From NCBI RefSeq assembly GCF_014174355.1, contig NZ_JABEQF010000014.1:1-64000 (forward strand): a stretch of 64,000 nt of DNA. Direction: 5' to 3'. This DNA is from Gluconacetobacter azotocaptans. Its GTDB lineage: Bacteria > Pseudomonadota > Alphaproteobacteria > Acetobacterales > Acetobacteraceae. The notes below the pieces were generated by a model that worked only from the letters and a program-made list of their open reading frames with translations, ran no database searches and was not told where the DNA came from. The first letter of the stretch is position 1; each line of letters begins with the position of its first letter. The translations under genes and the position numbers were made by a program. This document shows, piece by piece, positions 44,310-54,040 of this stretch.

Positions 44310-46934
44310 TCAGGGCGTTCCGGCCGGCGTCCCGCCTGGCGGGGGCAGAAGCTGCACGGTGCTGACCGGGCGGGCCAGGCGAATGCCCTCGTGCATGAAG
44401 CGCTGGGCCAGGCGGCGGTTGAATTCGCGCTGCACGCCCCAGCGGGCGGTGTCGGTGCAGCGCACCTGGCCGGCCAGGGTGACGGCCTGGGCCGAGACCG
44501 CGTTGACCCCCCAGTATTCCAGGTCGCCCAGCATGCCGGGCGCGAAGGCCGGGTCCTGGCGCATGCCGGCGACGATGTCCTTCAGCACCTCGCCCGCGTG
44601 GTCGGCGTCCTGGTCAGGGGCGATGTCCACGCTGACGGCGGCGTTGCCCAGGCCGCGATTGGTGTTGGTCACGGTCGATACCGCGCTGAAGGGGATGATG
44701 TGGACCGACCCGTCGGCCGCGCGCAGGCGCAGGGTGCGGATGGACAGGGTTTCCACCGCCCCCGACAGGCCGCCGGCGGTGACCCAGTCGCCGACCTCCA
44801 TCGCGTTTTCCAGCAGCAGGAAGATGCCGGTGATGAAATCCTGCACCAGCTTCTGCGACCCGAAGCCCACCGCCACGCCGATGATCCCGGCGCCGGCCAG
44901 CAGCGGCGCGATGTCCAGGCCGATCTGGCTGAGCATGGTCATGGCCAGGACGATGACCAGGCACACCATCAGCACCGTCCGCAGGATGGGCGCCAGCGTG
45001 CGCAGCCGCATGGCCCGCAGGCTCTGGTTGCTGGTGGCGTAGCGGTCGATCTGCCGGTCCAGCGCCCCGTTGACGTATTCCCACAGCGTAAGGCCGACCG
45101 CCACCGCCACCACGATGGTGCCCGCCGCCGAGACCAGGCGCCGGCCGATGCGCCCGTCGCCGAACCACTGGAACGCCGGCATCCCCCAGGCCTGCATCAG
45201 CGCGACCAGCCCGGCGGCGGCCAGCGCCCAGGCCAGGACGCGCCGGGCGATGGGGTAATAGCGCGCGCCGCGCCGCGACAGGTCGGACAGCCGGCCGTCG
45301 GCGTCGGGGCCCGGCTGGAAGGTGCGGTCCAGCAGGCCGAACAGGATGATGGCCAGCACGCGGAAGGCGACCAGCACGGCGGCGGCGGCCAGGAACAGGC
45401 GCCACACCCGCTGGTAGCCGTCGGGGATCTGCGCGGCCCACACCAGCCACAGCGCGAAATCCAGCACCAGCGCCACGATCCACCAGCCGTCGGCCAGCCC
45501 GTCGAAGATGCTGTTGGCCAGGCGGGGGTGGATCTGCCGCAGGGGACGCAGGACGTTGGCGACCGGCCGACGGACGCGCACGATCAGGGTGGCGACCAGC
45601 AGATGCTCGACCAGCACGATCAGCCGGCCGATGGCGTCCTGTCCCCGGTCGGGCAGGTCCAGCACCTGGCCCACGTTGGCCACGCACAGGGCGACGATGG
45701 GCACCAGCGCCAGGCCGGTCATCCACCAGGCCAGCAGGGCCGCCGTCCCGTCGCGCAGGGGCAGGGGGCGCAGGTGCGGCAGGCGCGGCGACAGCAGGGC
45801 GTTCAGCACCACGTTCACCAGGCGGGCGATGGCGTAGGAATCGGCCACGATCAGGATGACGGCCAGCATGCGGGGCTCGTCGGTCAGGGCCGGGGCGGCC
45901 AGGTTGGCCACGCCGAAGAACACTGCCGGCGGCAGCACGTCCAGCACCAGCCGCAGCAGCACCCACGGCGCCAGCCGCAGCGTCCGGACCGTGCGCCGGC
46001 GCAGGCGGGCGTCGCGTTCGCGCTGGGCGGCGGCGGCCCGGTCCGCATTGTCATGCACGTCGTCGGGGTGGGTGGTGTCGGGGGTGTCGGCGGGCGGCGC
46101 GACGGGCAGCGGGGGCGGCGGCTGGATCTGGCCCGCCAGGCGGGCGTCCAGCCGCCGCACCCGCCGCGCCAGGGGAATGGACAGGCCGCGTTCCACCACG
46201 ATGCCGGCCAGCATGACCAGCGCCAGCCGCCACGACAGGCCGGTCAGCAGCGCGCGTGATCCGGGGTGGCGCACCATGCGGCCGAACCATGTGCCGACAT
46301 CCCGCAGGTCGACGAACAGGCCACCGAACGCCTTGACCCTCTGGCCCACGGTCAGGGCCGCGCCGGTCAGGCCCGTCAGCATTTCGGCGCCCAGGCTGCC
46401 CGGCGCCAGCGCGAGCTGGTGCGGGGCGGCGGCCGGGGGCGTCGCGGCCGGCGCGGCGGGGGCGGCACCAGGGGCAGCGGCAGGGGCGGCCGGGGCCGAG
46501 GCCGGAGCAGGTGTCGCGGGGGCGGTGCGGGCCGGAACGGTGATGACGGGGGCGGTGATGACCCGGGCGGCGGGCGCGGCCGCCGCGGGGGGCGCCTCGC
46601 GCAGGGTAGCGGGATCGGGCAGGTCGCCCAGAGTGCGCAGGTCCTGCAGGAAGGCCGCGCGGCGATCGGGATCGCTCAACGTGCCGACCAGGTGCCGGAT
46701 GCGGGCCTGGTCCATCTGGGCCTGGTCGGGCGGCGCGGACTGGGCCTGGGTTGGAGGCGGAGCGGGCGGCGGCGCGGGGGATTGCGCCTGGCCGGGCACG
46801 AGCGGAAGCAGCAGGGCGATCAGGCACGCCGGCAGCAGCGCCAGGGCGCGGGGTCCGCGCCGCCGGCCGGTGCCGTGTCGTGAGGGCGGGGTGGGGTCAG
46901 GGTGACGATGCATGCCGCGTGCATCCGCTTGCAT
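44310..46934 (-). CDS. Large mechanosensitive channel, MscS family
   Basis: 874 residues; ATG 46934 is preceded by AGGAGG. N-terminal basic region and signal-like helix (about 25-45), an Ala/Pro-rich periplasmic linker (to about 220), about ten membrane helices, and a C-terminal MscS domain: the pore-lining helix and beta-domain read AGAGIIGVAVGFGSQKLVQDF, then ENAMEVGDWV and VHIIPFSAVSTVTN. It protects against hypo-osmotic shock. The size and extra helices are those of the MscK/YbiO-like subgroup. Downstream of it is the AsmA-like gene on the same strand, 139 bases away. Confidence 0.92.
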   Translation of the reverse strand: MQADARGMHRHPDPTPPSRHGTGRRRGPRALALLPACLIALLLPLVPGQAQSPAPPPAPPPTQAQSAPPDQAQMDQARIRHLVGTLSDPDRRAAFLQDLRTLGDLPDPATLREAPPAAAAPAARVITAPVITVPARTAPATPAPASAPAAPAAAPGAAPAAPAATPPAAAPHQLALAPGSLGAEMLTGLTGAALTVGQRVKAFGGLFVDLRDVGTWFGRMVRHPGSRALLTGLSWRLALVMLAGIVVERGLSIPLARRVRRLDARLAGQIQPPPPLPVAPPADTPDTTHPDDVHDNADRAAAAQRERDARLRRRTVRTLRLAPWVLLRLVLDVLPPAVFFGVANLAAPALTDEPRMLAVILIVADSYAIARLVNVVLNALLSPRLPHLRPLPLRDGTAALLAWWMTGLALVPIVALCVANVGQVLDLPDRGQDAIGRLIVLVEHLLVATLIVRVRRPVANVLRPLRQIHPRLANSIFDGLADGWWIVALVLDFALWLVWAAQIPDGYQRVWRLFLAAAAVLVAFRVLAIILFGLLDRTFQPGPDADGRLSDLSRRGARYYPIARRVLAWALAAAGLVALMQAWGMPAFQWFGDGRIGRRLVSAAGTIVVAVAVGLTLWEYVNGALDRQIDRYATSNQSLRAMRLRTLAPILRTVLMVCLVIVLAMTMLSQIGLDIAPLLAGAGIIGVAVGFGSQKLVQDFITGIFLLLENAMEVGDWVTAGGLSGAVETLSIRTLRLRAADGSVHIIPFSAVSTVTNTNRGLGNAAVSVDIAPDQDADHAGEVLKDIVAGMRQDPAFAPGMLGDLEYWGVNAVSAQAVTLAGQVRCTDTARWGVQREFNRRLAQRFMHEGIRLARPVSTVQLLPPPGGTPAGTP

Positions 46935-47167
46935 GGAACCTCCTGTGGGCAAGGGGGCGGCCAGGCGGCGGCGTGACGGGGCCTCCGGTCGGTGCTGGTC
47001 GTTTCCGGCCGGGCCTGGCGGCCGTGGGGCGGGTGGTACGGGGGCGGCGCGCGCAGGCTTCCGGCGCGCCGCCCCGACCGCGGGGATGACGGGACAACGT
47101 GCCGCGCGGCGGGTGGGTTGCCCCCGGACCGGGGGCGCAGGTGACGCGACGTGGCGGGCGGGGTGCT

Positions 47168-47434
47168 TCAGGCCGTCGGCAGCAGGTCCGGCGGAACCTG
47201 CTGGACCCGCAGCCGGATGACGCGCCCCAGGGCGTCCAGATCGGCCTGCACGCCGGGCATGATGTCGCGGATCGCCACCGTGGCGCGGGTCTGCGATGTC
47301 ATGTCGATGATCGTGACGGGCATGGGGACGGGCATCGCCATCGACGCGGGCGCGGCGCAGTCGGCGGGTGGCAGGTGTGTCGCCATCAGGGGGCCGGACC
47401 CACCCGGGGCCGGATCGACGGTTGCGGCCTTCAT
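47168..47434 (-). CDS. Small hypothetical protein
   Basis: 88 residues, no membrane helix. The second half (TSQTRATVAIRDIMPGVQADLDALGRVIRL) looks like a folded helix-strand unit; the first half is Pro/Ala/Met-rich. GGAGG lies 10 bases before the ATG. No family recognised. Confidence 0.5.
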   Translation of the reverse strand: MKAATVDPAPGGSGPLMATHLPPADCAAPASMAMPVPMPVTIIDMTSQTRATVAIRDIMPGVQADLDALGRVIRLRVQQVPPDLLPTA

Positions 47435-47567
47435 TGCAGCGGGCCTCCGTGCTGGTGTGTCGGGCGCGATGCGGGCGTCGCGCCCCTTATTCCGAACAGG
47501 CGGGCGGGGCCGGGGTTTCCGGCGGGGGCCGGGCCTCACCGAAGCGTTACGCCGGCGCGGCGGGCGG

Positions 47568-47630
47568 TGGGATCGGGCTTTGCCCGAATTCACCGGGGCC
47601 GGAGGCCCAGGGGCCCGATTCATCAGGATA
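47568..47630. repeat. Interspersed intergenic palindromic repeat, copy 12 (degenerate)
   Basis: TCGGGCTTTGCCCGA and GGGGCCGGAGGCCCAGGGGCCC arms in the gap between two minus-strand genes. Confidence 0.5.
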
Positions 47631-47673
47631 TATAACGGGTTTTCGCGGCGCACCCTTCCATGTGGCTGGCGGA

Positions 47674-48345
47674 TCAGGGCGGTTCGCGGACATGTGCCAG
47701 AAACCATCGGGTCGCGTGATCGACGACCTGGTCCAGCGTGCCGGGTTCCTCGAACAGATGGGTCGCGCCGGGGACGATCACCAGATCGCGCTCGCACTGC
47801 ATCGCGCGCAGGGCCGCGCGGTTCAGGGCCAGCACGTCGTCGTCCCGGCCGCCGACGATCAGCAGGGTCGGCGACTGCACGCGGGCCAGCGCGGTGGCGC
47901 CGGCCAGGTCGGGGCGGCCGCCGCGCGAGACGATGGCGGCGATGCGGGCCGTATCGGTGGACGCCGCCAGCAGGGCGGCGGCGGCACCGGTGCTGGCGCC
48001 GAAATAGCAGATGGGCAGCGCTGCCAGATGGGCGGCCTGGCGCACCCACTGCGTGGCGCCGGCCAGCCGTGCGGCCAGCAGGGGGATGTCGAACACCTTC
48101 CGGCGGTCCTGGTCCTCGTTGTTGCGCAGCAGGTCGACCAGCAGGGTCGCCAGCCCGGCGCGGTGCAGCGCGTGGGCGACATGGGTGTTGCGCGGGCTGA
48201 AGCGCCCGCTGCCGCTGCCATGGGCGAACAGAACCAGCCCGTGCGCTTCCCGCGGGACGCCCAGCACGCCGATCGTCTCGCCGGCCTGTACCGTGGTGGT
48301 TTCGACCGTCTGGAAGGGTCCGTCCGTGTGACAACTGGACTTCAT
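47674..48345 (-). CDS. Dienelactone-hydrolase-like alpha/beta hydrolase
   Basis: 223 residues. LVLFAHGSGSGRFSPRN near 38-54 forms the oxyanion loop, the nucleophile lies in YFGASTGAAAA (Ser about 120), Asp in GGRDDDVLALN and His in GATHLFEEPGTL. The same small hydrolases are usually found fused or adjacent to phosphoribosyltransferases in bacteria; none is adjacent here. Substrate unknown. Confidence 0.88.
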   Translation of the reverse strand: MKSSCHTDGPFQTVETTTVQAGETIGVLGVPREAHGLVLFAHGSGSGRFSPRNTHVAHALHRAGLATLLVDLLRNNEDQDRRKVFDIPLLAARLAGATQWVRQAAHLAALPICYFGASTGAAAALLAASTDTARIAAIVSRGGRPDLAGATALARVQSPTLLIVGGRDDDVLALNRAALRAMQCERDLVIVPGATHLFEEPGTLDQVVDHATRWFLAHVREPP

Positions 48346-48552
48346 TGCCCTGTCCCCCGGGCTGGTGGGGGCGTCAACGCCCGTCCGCCGCCCGGGTTGC
48401 GCCCGGCGAACGGGGGGCCGGTGCGCGACGCGCTATGCGCCAGGCGCCCGTTGCGGCGCGGGGGGCTTCGGCGGCATGGTTGCGGGACCCCGCCCGCGTC
48501 GCCCCCGTCGGGGGGCGTCCGGCGCATCCGCCCAGAAGGAAGGGACGCATTC

Positions 48553-49311
48553 ATGACCGCCATCGACACACCCGCATCCGGCACGATCGTCGTCACCGGC
48601 GGCGCGCGCGGCATCGGCCAGGCGATCTGCCGGGCGCTGGCGGGCGCCGGCTATGCCGTTGCCATCAATTACGCCCACAGCGCGGCGCAGGCCGACGAAC
48701 TGGCGCAGGCCATCCGGGCGGCGGGCGGACGGGCGGCGGCGATCCGGGCCGACATCGGCGATCCGGCGCAGATCCCGGGCCTGTTCGCGGCGGCCGAGGC
48801 GGAACTCGGCCCGCTGGTGGGGCTGGTGAACAATGCGGGCATCCTGGGCGACAAGGCCCGCATCGACGAACTGGACGCGGCGGGGCTGGCCACCCTGCTG
48901 GCCGTCAACGTGACGGGCAGCATCCTGGCAGCCGGCGAGGCGGTGCGGCGGCTGTCCACCCGGCATGGCGGCAAGGGGGGCGCGATCGTCAATATCTCGT
49001 CGGTGGCGGCGCGCCTGGGCGGCCTGCCCGGGCTGGTGCCCTATGCGGCGACCAAGGGCGCGATCGAGACCTTCACCAAGGGGCTGGCCACCGAGGTGGC
49101 GCGCGAGGGGGTGCGGGTCAACGCGGTGGCGCCGGGCCTGACGGCGACCGACATGGTGTCGCCCGAGACGGCGAAATACGCCGCCGAGTCGGGCGTGCCG
49201 ATGGGGCGCGTCGGCACGCCGGACGAGATCGCCGCGGCCGTGCTGTATCTGCTGTCGCCGGCGGCGTCGTACGTCACGGGCGCGTCGCTGACGGTGTCGG
49301 GCGGGCGCTGA
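48553..49311 (+). CDS. SDR-family oxidoreductase
   Basis: 252 residues. TGGARGIGQAI (cofactor loop, about 15-25), NNAG at about 97, Ser in VNISSV, catalytic Tyr/Lys in YAATKGAIETF, then APGLTATDM and a C-terminal SGGR. The closest general match is the glucose/ribitol-dehydrogenase-like classical SDR group. AAGGAAGGG precedes the ATG. Substrate unknown. Confidence 0.92.
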   Translation: MTAIDTPASGTIVVTGGARGIGQAICRALAGAGYAVAINYAHSAAQADELAQAIRAAGGRAAAIRADIGDPAQIPGLFAAAEAELGPLVGLVNNAGILGDKARIDELDAAGLATLLAVNVTGSILAAGEAVRRLSTRHGGKGGAIVNISSVAARLGGLPGLVPYAATKGAIETFTKGLATEVAREGVRVNAVAPGLTATDMVSPETAKYAAESGVPMGRVGTPDEIAAAVLYLLSPAASYVTGASLTVSGGR

Positions 49312-49360
49312 GGGTCATGCGCGGATCACCGGCGCAGGGCACGTTCATGGGCTGCCGCAT

Positions 49361-49855
49361 ATGAGCACGCTGCGCATTCGCCGCTTTGTCCCGGCCGACG
49401 CGCAAGGTGTGATGGGTGTGATACTTCCCATCCAGCGGGAAGAATTCGGCATCCCGATTACGGCGGAAGATCAGCCGGACCTGCATTCGATTCCGTCCTT
49501 CTACCAGAGCGGCGTCGGCGATTTCCTGGTGGCGGAGGAGGGCGGCCATGTCGTGGGCACGGTCGGCCTGAAGGATATCGGGGCCGGGCAGGCGGCGTTG
49601 CGCAAGATGTTCGTCGCCCCGGCCTGGCGGGGGCGGGAGCATGGTGTCGCGCAGGCGCTTCTGCAGAACATGCTGGGCCATGCGCGCGGCCGCGCGGTGC
49701 GCGACATCTTCCTGGGGACGACGGACGCATTCGCCGCAGCCCATCGCTTCTACGAGAAGAACGGTTTTCGCCGGATCGACCCCCGGTCCCTGCCGGGTTC
49801 CTTTCCAAGAATGGCCGTGGATACACGCTTCTACGGCTTGAGACTGGGGTCGTGA
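49361..49855 (+). CDS. GNAT-family N-acetyltransferase
   Basis: 164 residues. LRIRRFVPADAQGV at the start, VGTVGLKDIGAGQAALRKMFVAPAWRG as strands 3-4, and FYEKNGFRRI at the end. The acetyl-CoA loop reads WRGREHGVAQALL, where the usual Q/R-x-x-G-x-G/A is preserved as RGREHGVA. Acceptor unknown. It borders the left arfB copy. Confidence 0.88.
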   Translation: MSTLRIRRFVPADAQGVMGVILPIQREEFGIPITAEDQPDLHSIPSFYQSGVGDFLVAEEGGHVVGTVGLKDIGAGQAALRKMFVAPAWRGREHGVAQALLQNMLGHARGRAVRDIFLGTTDAFAAAHRFYEKNGFRRIDPRSLPGSFPRMAVDTRFYGLRLGS

Positions 49856-49864
49856 TTTTTCGAT

Positions 49865-50286
49865 CTAGTCGTCATGCCGCAGGGCGCGTCCGCGCTTGAT
49901 GCTGGCGCGGTGGGCCTTGCCGTCCAGCCGGCGCTGGCGGGCGGCGCGGCCGGGGCGGGTGGCGACGCGGAAGGCGGGGCGGTGCGCGGCCTCGCGGATC
50001 AGGGCGGCCAGCCGTTCGACCGCGTCCTCGCGGTTGCGTGCTGGGTGCGGAAGCGCCGGGCGGTGATGACGATGACGCCGTCGCGCGTGGCGCGGCTGCC
50101 CGCGACCTCGAGCAGGCGGGCGCGTACCCGTTCGGACAGCGCGGGCGAGCGCGCGGCGTCGAAGCGTAGCTGCGCCGCCGTCGCCACCTTGTTGACGTTC
50201 TGCCCGCCGGGGCCGGAGGCGAGGATGTAGCTGACCTCCAGCTCGGACTCGGCCAGGGACAGTCCGGGAAGGATCGGGATTGCCAT
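49865..50286 (-). pseudogene. arfB: arfB copy 1, frameshifted
   Basis: Nearly identical to the intact copy at 58171-58590. The first 80 codons read the ribosome-rescue hydrolase with SGPGGQNVNK (GGQ at 27-29). One base is missing at about 50038-50040 (GTTGCGTGCTG here, GTTGCGCTGCTG in copy 2). After this the frame ends early, while the true C-terminal basic tail (KAHRASIKRGRALRHDD) remains in another frame. The basic tail enters the mRNA channel and is essential in this family, so this copy should be inactive. Confidence 0.88.
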
Positions 50287-50310
50287 GCGCGTGGCATAGC
50301 ATGTATCGCG
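49865..50310 (+). repeat. Left direct repeat (arfB copy 1 and upstream 24 bp)
   Basis: About 445 bases nearly identical to 58171-58614 in the same orientation, ending in GCATAGCATGTATCGCG. Only a handful of substitutions, one missing base and one three-base difference at the stop are seen. The two repeats bracket a 7.9-kb lower-GC segment. Confidence 0.85.
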
Positions 50311-50319
50311 TCGCTGTCG

Positions 50320-51219
50320 TCAGCCTGCGTCCAGGTCTTCTCGTGGTCCTGCCCATAGCGCCGCTATGCGCGGTATGCTCCATCCAAACCTCGCTCCCAG
50401 GGTGGAAACGGCGATCAATGTAGCTCCGATGTACTGGACGACTGTCAAGCGATGACCATAAACTAAATTATCACAGAGAATCGCCACGAGCGGATATATG
50501 AACGTCAAGGAACTTATCGTTGCGGTACTCAAATGCGGGTATGCCTTAAACATCAAGGCGTAACATAGCCCTGTAAGAATTACACCAGCACCCACGATCC
50601 ATCCCCACGCCGACCAACCGGGCAGATGGCTATAGTTCGCGAACGGCGCCAAAAGCACGGCGCCGGTTGCAAGTTGCCAGAATGTCGTGATTTCTGCGCG
50701 CTGGTTGCGGATGCCCTTGGTAATGAGGGTGATGAGTGCGTAGGCAGCGGCGGCTAATAACGCAAGCGTCACGCCGATCAACGCATGATCTCCACCAGGC
50801 ATTCCTTTGAAGAGCAGCCCACTGGAAAGTGCTACACCAATAAATGCGGCTATAATCCATGAAATTTGCAAGCGCGTCACTTTTTCCTTGAGGAACAAGG
50901 CTCCGGAAATAATGATAAAAAATGGCTGAATATGATAAATTATTGTTGCCGTTGCAATCGACGTCAGTCCATAGGCCGTAAAGAATAAAACCCAGGAACA
51001 CACTATGAGTGCGCCGCATGCCATGGCCGCGATGATATTGCGCGTATGGAAGTGAGAAAACAAACCACGAGACAGACACCAAATACCGAGGGATATAGCG
51101 CCGAATGCACAGCGCCAGAATACGAAATTTATTGGGTCAAGGGTGCTTTGCACGACGAAGACACCAATAGTTCCGGAAAGCGCCATTGCGACGGCGAGTT
51201 GAAGGGATGGGGATTGCAT
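50320..51219 (-). CDS. EamA/DMT-family transporter
   Basis: 299 residues with 10 membrane segments. FVFWRCAFGAISLGIW in repeat one, SIATATIIYHIQPFFIIISGALFLKEKV as the end of repeat one, and ISSLTFIYPLVAILCDNLVYG in repeat two. Likely a small-metabolite or amino-acid exporter. GC content is clearly lower than that of core genes. It is transcribed away from a lysR remnant at 51805, an arrangement normal for exporter and regulator. Confidence 0.9.
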   Translation of the reverse strand: MQSPSLQLAVAMALSGTIGVFVVQSTLDPINFVFWRCAFGAISLGIWCLSRGLFSHFHTRNIIAAMACGALIVCSWVLFFTAYGLTSIATATIIYHIQPFFIIISGALFLKEKVTRLQISWIIAAFIGVALSSGLLFKGMPGGDHALIGVTLALLAAAAYALITLITKGIRNQRAEITTFWQLATGAVLLAPFANYSHLPGWSAWGWIVGAGVILTGLCYALMFKAYPHLSTATISSLTFIYPLVAILCDNLVYGHRLTVVQYIGATLIAVSTLGARFGWSIPRIAALWAGPREDLDAG

Positions 51220-51252
51220 GATCCTCTCCTTTTTTACTCTACGAAGCAGCCA

Positions 51253-51561
51253 TCAGGACGTTTTTTTGGCAGGTGAGACTATTGGAGGCGCTGGAATATC
51301 AAGGCTTAGTGGAAATTCCAAGTGAGGGCTAAACGAGTCGTAAGGGCATGAGATATGGCCTTCTGTTGTCGGTTTGCGCGTAAATGTTGGATCTGGAACC
51401 GGATGGTCGCCCACCGTTTCCAGAGCATCAGAATCTTCATCTCTGACGCCGAATTCTGCGAGAATGCGAATTATGTCAAGACCACCAACGGTGACAAAAC
51501 GATCCTTCACATAGGTTTCATGTATATCGCGCAGCAATCCGTTCATCTGTATTTTATGCAT
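51253..51561 (-). CDS. Hypothetical protein upstream of the DMT exporter
   Basis: 102 residues, no membrane helix. The N-terminal half is helical (LLRDIHETYVKDRF, DIIRILAEFGV); the second half is Pro/Ser-rich and may be disordered or out of frame with a lost C-terminus. 33 bases upstream of the EamA gene on the same strand. Not recognised. It could be the N-terminal part of a longer, broken gene. Confidence 0.45.
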   Translation of the reverse strand: MHKIQMNGLLRDIHETYVKDRFVTVGGLDIIRILAEFGVRDEDSDALETVGDHPVPDPTFTRKPTTEGHISCPYDSFSPHLEFPLSLDIPAPPIVSPAKKTS

Positions 51562-51804
51562 GGATATGAATTTTCTCTATCACCATAAAAGAAATGAATC
51601 GTAACCTGTCGCAATATGGAAGACGCGTACGTGGCTCTTCGAGCCGTCGCGCACGTTGGCACCGCACACCACGGTGGAGCTGCCGTCGTTTAGTCACGGG
51701 GAACTTTGCAGCATTCCTCTCCTCCAGCTTCCAATTGTAAGGCGTGCCGCAAATTAGAGAAACGATAATTTGACGTAAGTTGCATTAGGAATCATGATGG
51801 TAAG

Positions 51805-52130
51805 ATGACACGTGCACTCGATCTTCTGCTGATTCGCACCTTCGTCACTGTGGCCGATCGCGCCAGCATGACAAACGCGGCGAATAAGCTGCGTTTGACG
51901 CAGGGAGCGGTCAGTCAACATGTCAGGCGATTGGAAGACTAATCGAGTCGGTCGCTGTTTGAGCGTGCGCGTGGTGGTCTGAGACTGACTTCGTTGGGAG
52001 AACGCCTGCTGGGCAAGGCCCGGCATCTTCCTGCTCTTAACGATGAAATATGGGGGGGACTTGGACGAGCACGCCCTCACAAGGCAAGTTGCGTCTCCCT
52101 GCATCATCCCAGACAATGCAGAAACCATGC
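51805..52130 (+). pseudogene. LysR regulator remnant (HTH part)
   Basis: Reads MTRALDLLLIRTFVTVADRA...LTQGAVSQHVRRLED, then a TAA at 51940-51942 where the paralogue has Gln. The same frame continues with RSLFERARGGLRLTSLGERLLGKARHL; near 52055 other frames take over (GKLRL is in a third frame) and similarity ends. The intact paralogue at 55326-56192 matches position by position (LTQGAVSQHVRRLEDQL, ERLLGKARYLLALNDDIW). Nonsense mutation, frameshifts and loss of the effector domain show decay. Confidence 0.82.
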
Positions 52131-52151
52131 TCTTTTCCTCCATCATGGATT

Positions 52152-52173
52152 CCTCCTTCAAAAACGAAGGAGG
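52152..52173. terminator. Short perfect hairpin, possible terminator
   Basis: CCTCCTTC, loop AAAAAC, GAAGGAGG: an 8-bp perfect stem. Not followed by a clear T run, so termination is uncertain. It lies just after the lysR remnant. Confidence 0.35.
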
Positions 52174-52384
52174 GGCAGTTTCTCTTCGCCTGACATGGCT
52201 GACTCGGACTAAAAGGGAGGATTAAGGTGAGCGATCATACGCAGGATATGCCCGAGAGGGACGCACGGTAGAATGAACAGCCACGCTGGGACCGGGATCC
52301 GTGTGTCGGATATCTTCTTCGGGCAGTGAACTTGAGTGATCGGCGCGGCACGGGGTCCATCAACTGATTGGTCAGGAAGACGTC

Positions 52385-53224
52385 TTGGCGCGCACTTACG
52401 AAAGAAATACCACGCGATATTGGTTCGACAATGATCTTCCCGGCCTCAGCCTGATGTGTGCGGACTTTACGAGACAGGATTATCCGCCGCATCTGCATGA
52501 CGGCTTTGTCATCGCCATTACCGAGGCAGGCGGATCGATCATCAAAAGCCGCGGCGTTGTGGATGAGGCGCGCCCCTCATCGCTGTTGGTTTTCAACCCG
52601 GACGAGCCCCACGCGGGTACAATGGGACGCAGTCAGCACTGGCGCTATCGATCCCTATATCTGTCTGATGACGCGATCAAGGTCGTGGCGCAAGGTCTCG
52701 GCATCGACGATATTCCGCGTTTTAATAGAAATATTTTCCTTGATCCTGATCTGATCCAGAGTTTTCTATCGTTACATTATTGTCTTGATGGCAATACGAA
52801 TGGGCTCCGCCGCCAAGAATTGCTAATCGGCACTTTTGGGAGTCTGTTTCGACGCCATGGTCATGGTGGCAGTGTTATTGATCGTGCCCCACGAGATCGC
52901 ATGCTGATCCGACAGGTCATGCAGAGGATGACGGATCAATTCGCGGATGATTTGAGTCTGGAGGAATTAAGCCGGTCGGTCGGTTTAACTCCGTTTCAAC
53001 TGATCGGCCTTTTCAAGCGTGGTATCGGTCTGACCCCGCACGCATATTTAATGCAGATCCGCTTGGAGCATGCTCGTGATTACCTTCGGCGTGGCATACC
53101 CATTGCACAGGCCGCCGTAATGGCTGGGTTCTATGACCAGAGCGCGTTCACAACCTATTTTCGGCGCTGTCACGGAATCACGCCCAAGCAGTTTGTGAAG
53201 GCCATCCGTCAGGTGGAATCCTGA
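52385..53224 (+). CDS. AraC-family transcriptional regulator
   Basis: 279 residues from a TTG start; no better ATG fits. N-terminal cupin-like arabinose-binding type domain (YPPHLHDGFVIAITEAGG, about 32-49; LLVFNPDEPHAG). Two HTH motifs at the C-terminus: LSLEELSRSVGLTPFQLIGLFKRGIGLTPHAYL and IPIAQAAVMAGFYDQSAFTTYFRR with the AraC signature HGITPKQF. It lies 82 bases before the AlaX gene in the same direction and probably controls it with the following permease. Confidence 0.9.
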   Translation: MARTYERNTTRYWFDNDLPGLSLMCADFTRQDYPPHLHDGFVIAITEAGGSIIKSRGVVDEARPSSLLVFNPDEPHAGTMGRSQHWRYRSLYLSDDAIKVVAQGLGIDDIPRFNRNIFLDPDLIQSFLSLHYCLDGNTNGLRRQELLIGTFGSLFRRHGHGGSVIDRAPRDRMLIRQVMQRMTDQFADDLSLEELSRSVGLTPFQLIGLFKRGIGLTPHAYLMQIRLEHARDYLRRGIPIAQAAVMAGFYDQSAFTTYFRRCHGITPKQFVKAIRQVES

Positions 53225-53306
53225 ACGGTCTTTCCAACGCAATTTTCGCCAATCTTTTCTTCTCGAAAAGACGGACGCTCCTGATTTTGAGATTCAGGAG
53301 TACCGT

Positions 53307-54026
53307 ATGTCGCCGCGTGCCTTTTATCATGACCATCCCGAGACCTTGTGTCTCCAGACCGAGATCATTGCCTCGCAGCCCGGACGTGTCCGGCTGGCGC
53401 ACTCGCCGTTCTTTCCCGGTGGCGGTGGCCAGATGGCGGATCGCGGCATGCTGCGCTGGCAGCATGGGGAACTACCGGTGACGGGATTTGAAGGAAGCGG
53501 GAGGGATCAGTGGATCGTGCTGAGCGATCCCGATGCGGATATTACGGGTACCGTGGAAGCTGTTGTCGATCCGGCCTTTCGGCAGATGATGCGCGAACTG
53601 CATACCGGCACGCACATCCTGAATGCTCTTGTGTTTCAGAATTTCGATGGCGCCTTGGTGACGGGCGTTCAGATGAACGAGGACGGCACCGCCCGCATGG
53701 ATTTCGATGTGCCGGACGCGGACAATGGTCGACTGCGATCGCTCGAAGCTCCGATCAATGATGTGCTCCGGCAGAATCTCCCAGTGACAGATAGCTATGC
53801 CGGAATCGAACAGGCGGCGAAGGAGCACGGTCTGATCCGTTCGCGATCCGTGGCCCCGCCACCAACCCCAGACGGCACGATTCGGATCGTCGAAATTCGT
53901 GGCCTGGACCGGCAAGCCTGCGGTGGTACGCATCTGGCTGAAACTGGCATGTCCCGACCCATCTGCATTCTCAAGATTGAAAACAAGGGACGTCATAATC
54001 GGCGAGTCCGCATTGGTCTGGCATAG
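53307..54026 (+). CDS. AlaX-type alanyl-tRNA editing protein
   Basis: 239 residues. Stand-alone relative of the AlaRS editing domain that deacylates mischarged Ser- or Gly-tRNA(Ala). Zinc ligands: HTGTH at about 98-102 and CGGTH at about 205-209. The N-terminal substrate loop reads FFPGGGGQMADRG, which matches the HPxGGGQPxDxG family loop. Between the AraC gene and an amino-acid permease, so probably co-regulated with transport of the same amino acid. Start ATG at 53307 preceded by GGAGTACCGT. Confidence 0.92.
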   Translation: MSPRAFYHDHPETLCLQTEIIASQPGRVRLAHSPFFPGGGGQMADRGMLRWQHGELPVTGFEGSGRDQWIVLSDPDADITGTVEAVVDPAFRQMMRELHTGTHILNALVFQNFDGALVTGVQMNEDGTARMDFDVPDADNGRLRSLEAPINDVLRQNLPVTDSYAGIEQAAKEHGLIRSRSVAPPPTPDGTIRIVEIRGLDRQACGGTHLAETGMSRPICILKIENKGRHNRRVRIGLA

Positions 54027-54040
54027 GAGCGGATGTCATC

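Noticed and set aside
43779-46259. An 826-codon open frame on the + strand
   Set aside because: Antisense to the AsmA-like and MscS genes; same shadow composition and no recognisable domain.
51590-51700. Possible coding remnant left of the lysR remnant
   Set aside because: A minus-strand stretch reads protein-like for about 28 codons, but I could not assign it to a family, and it has no start.
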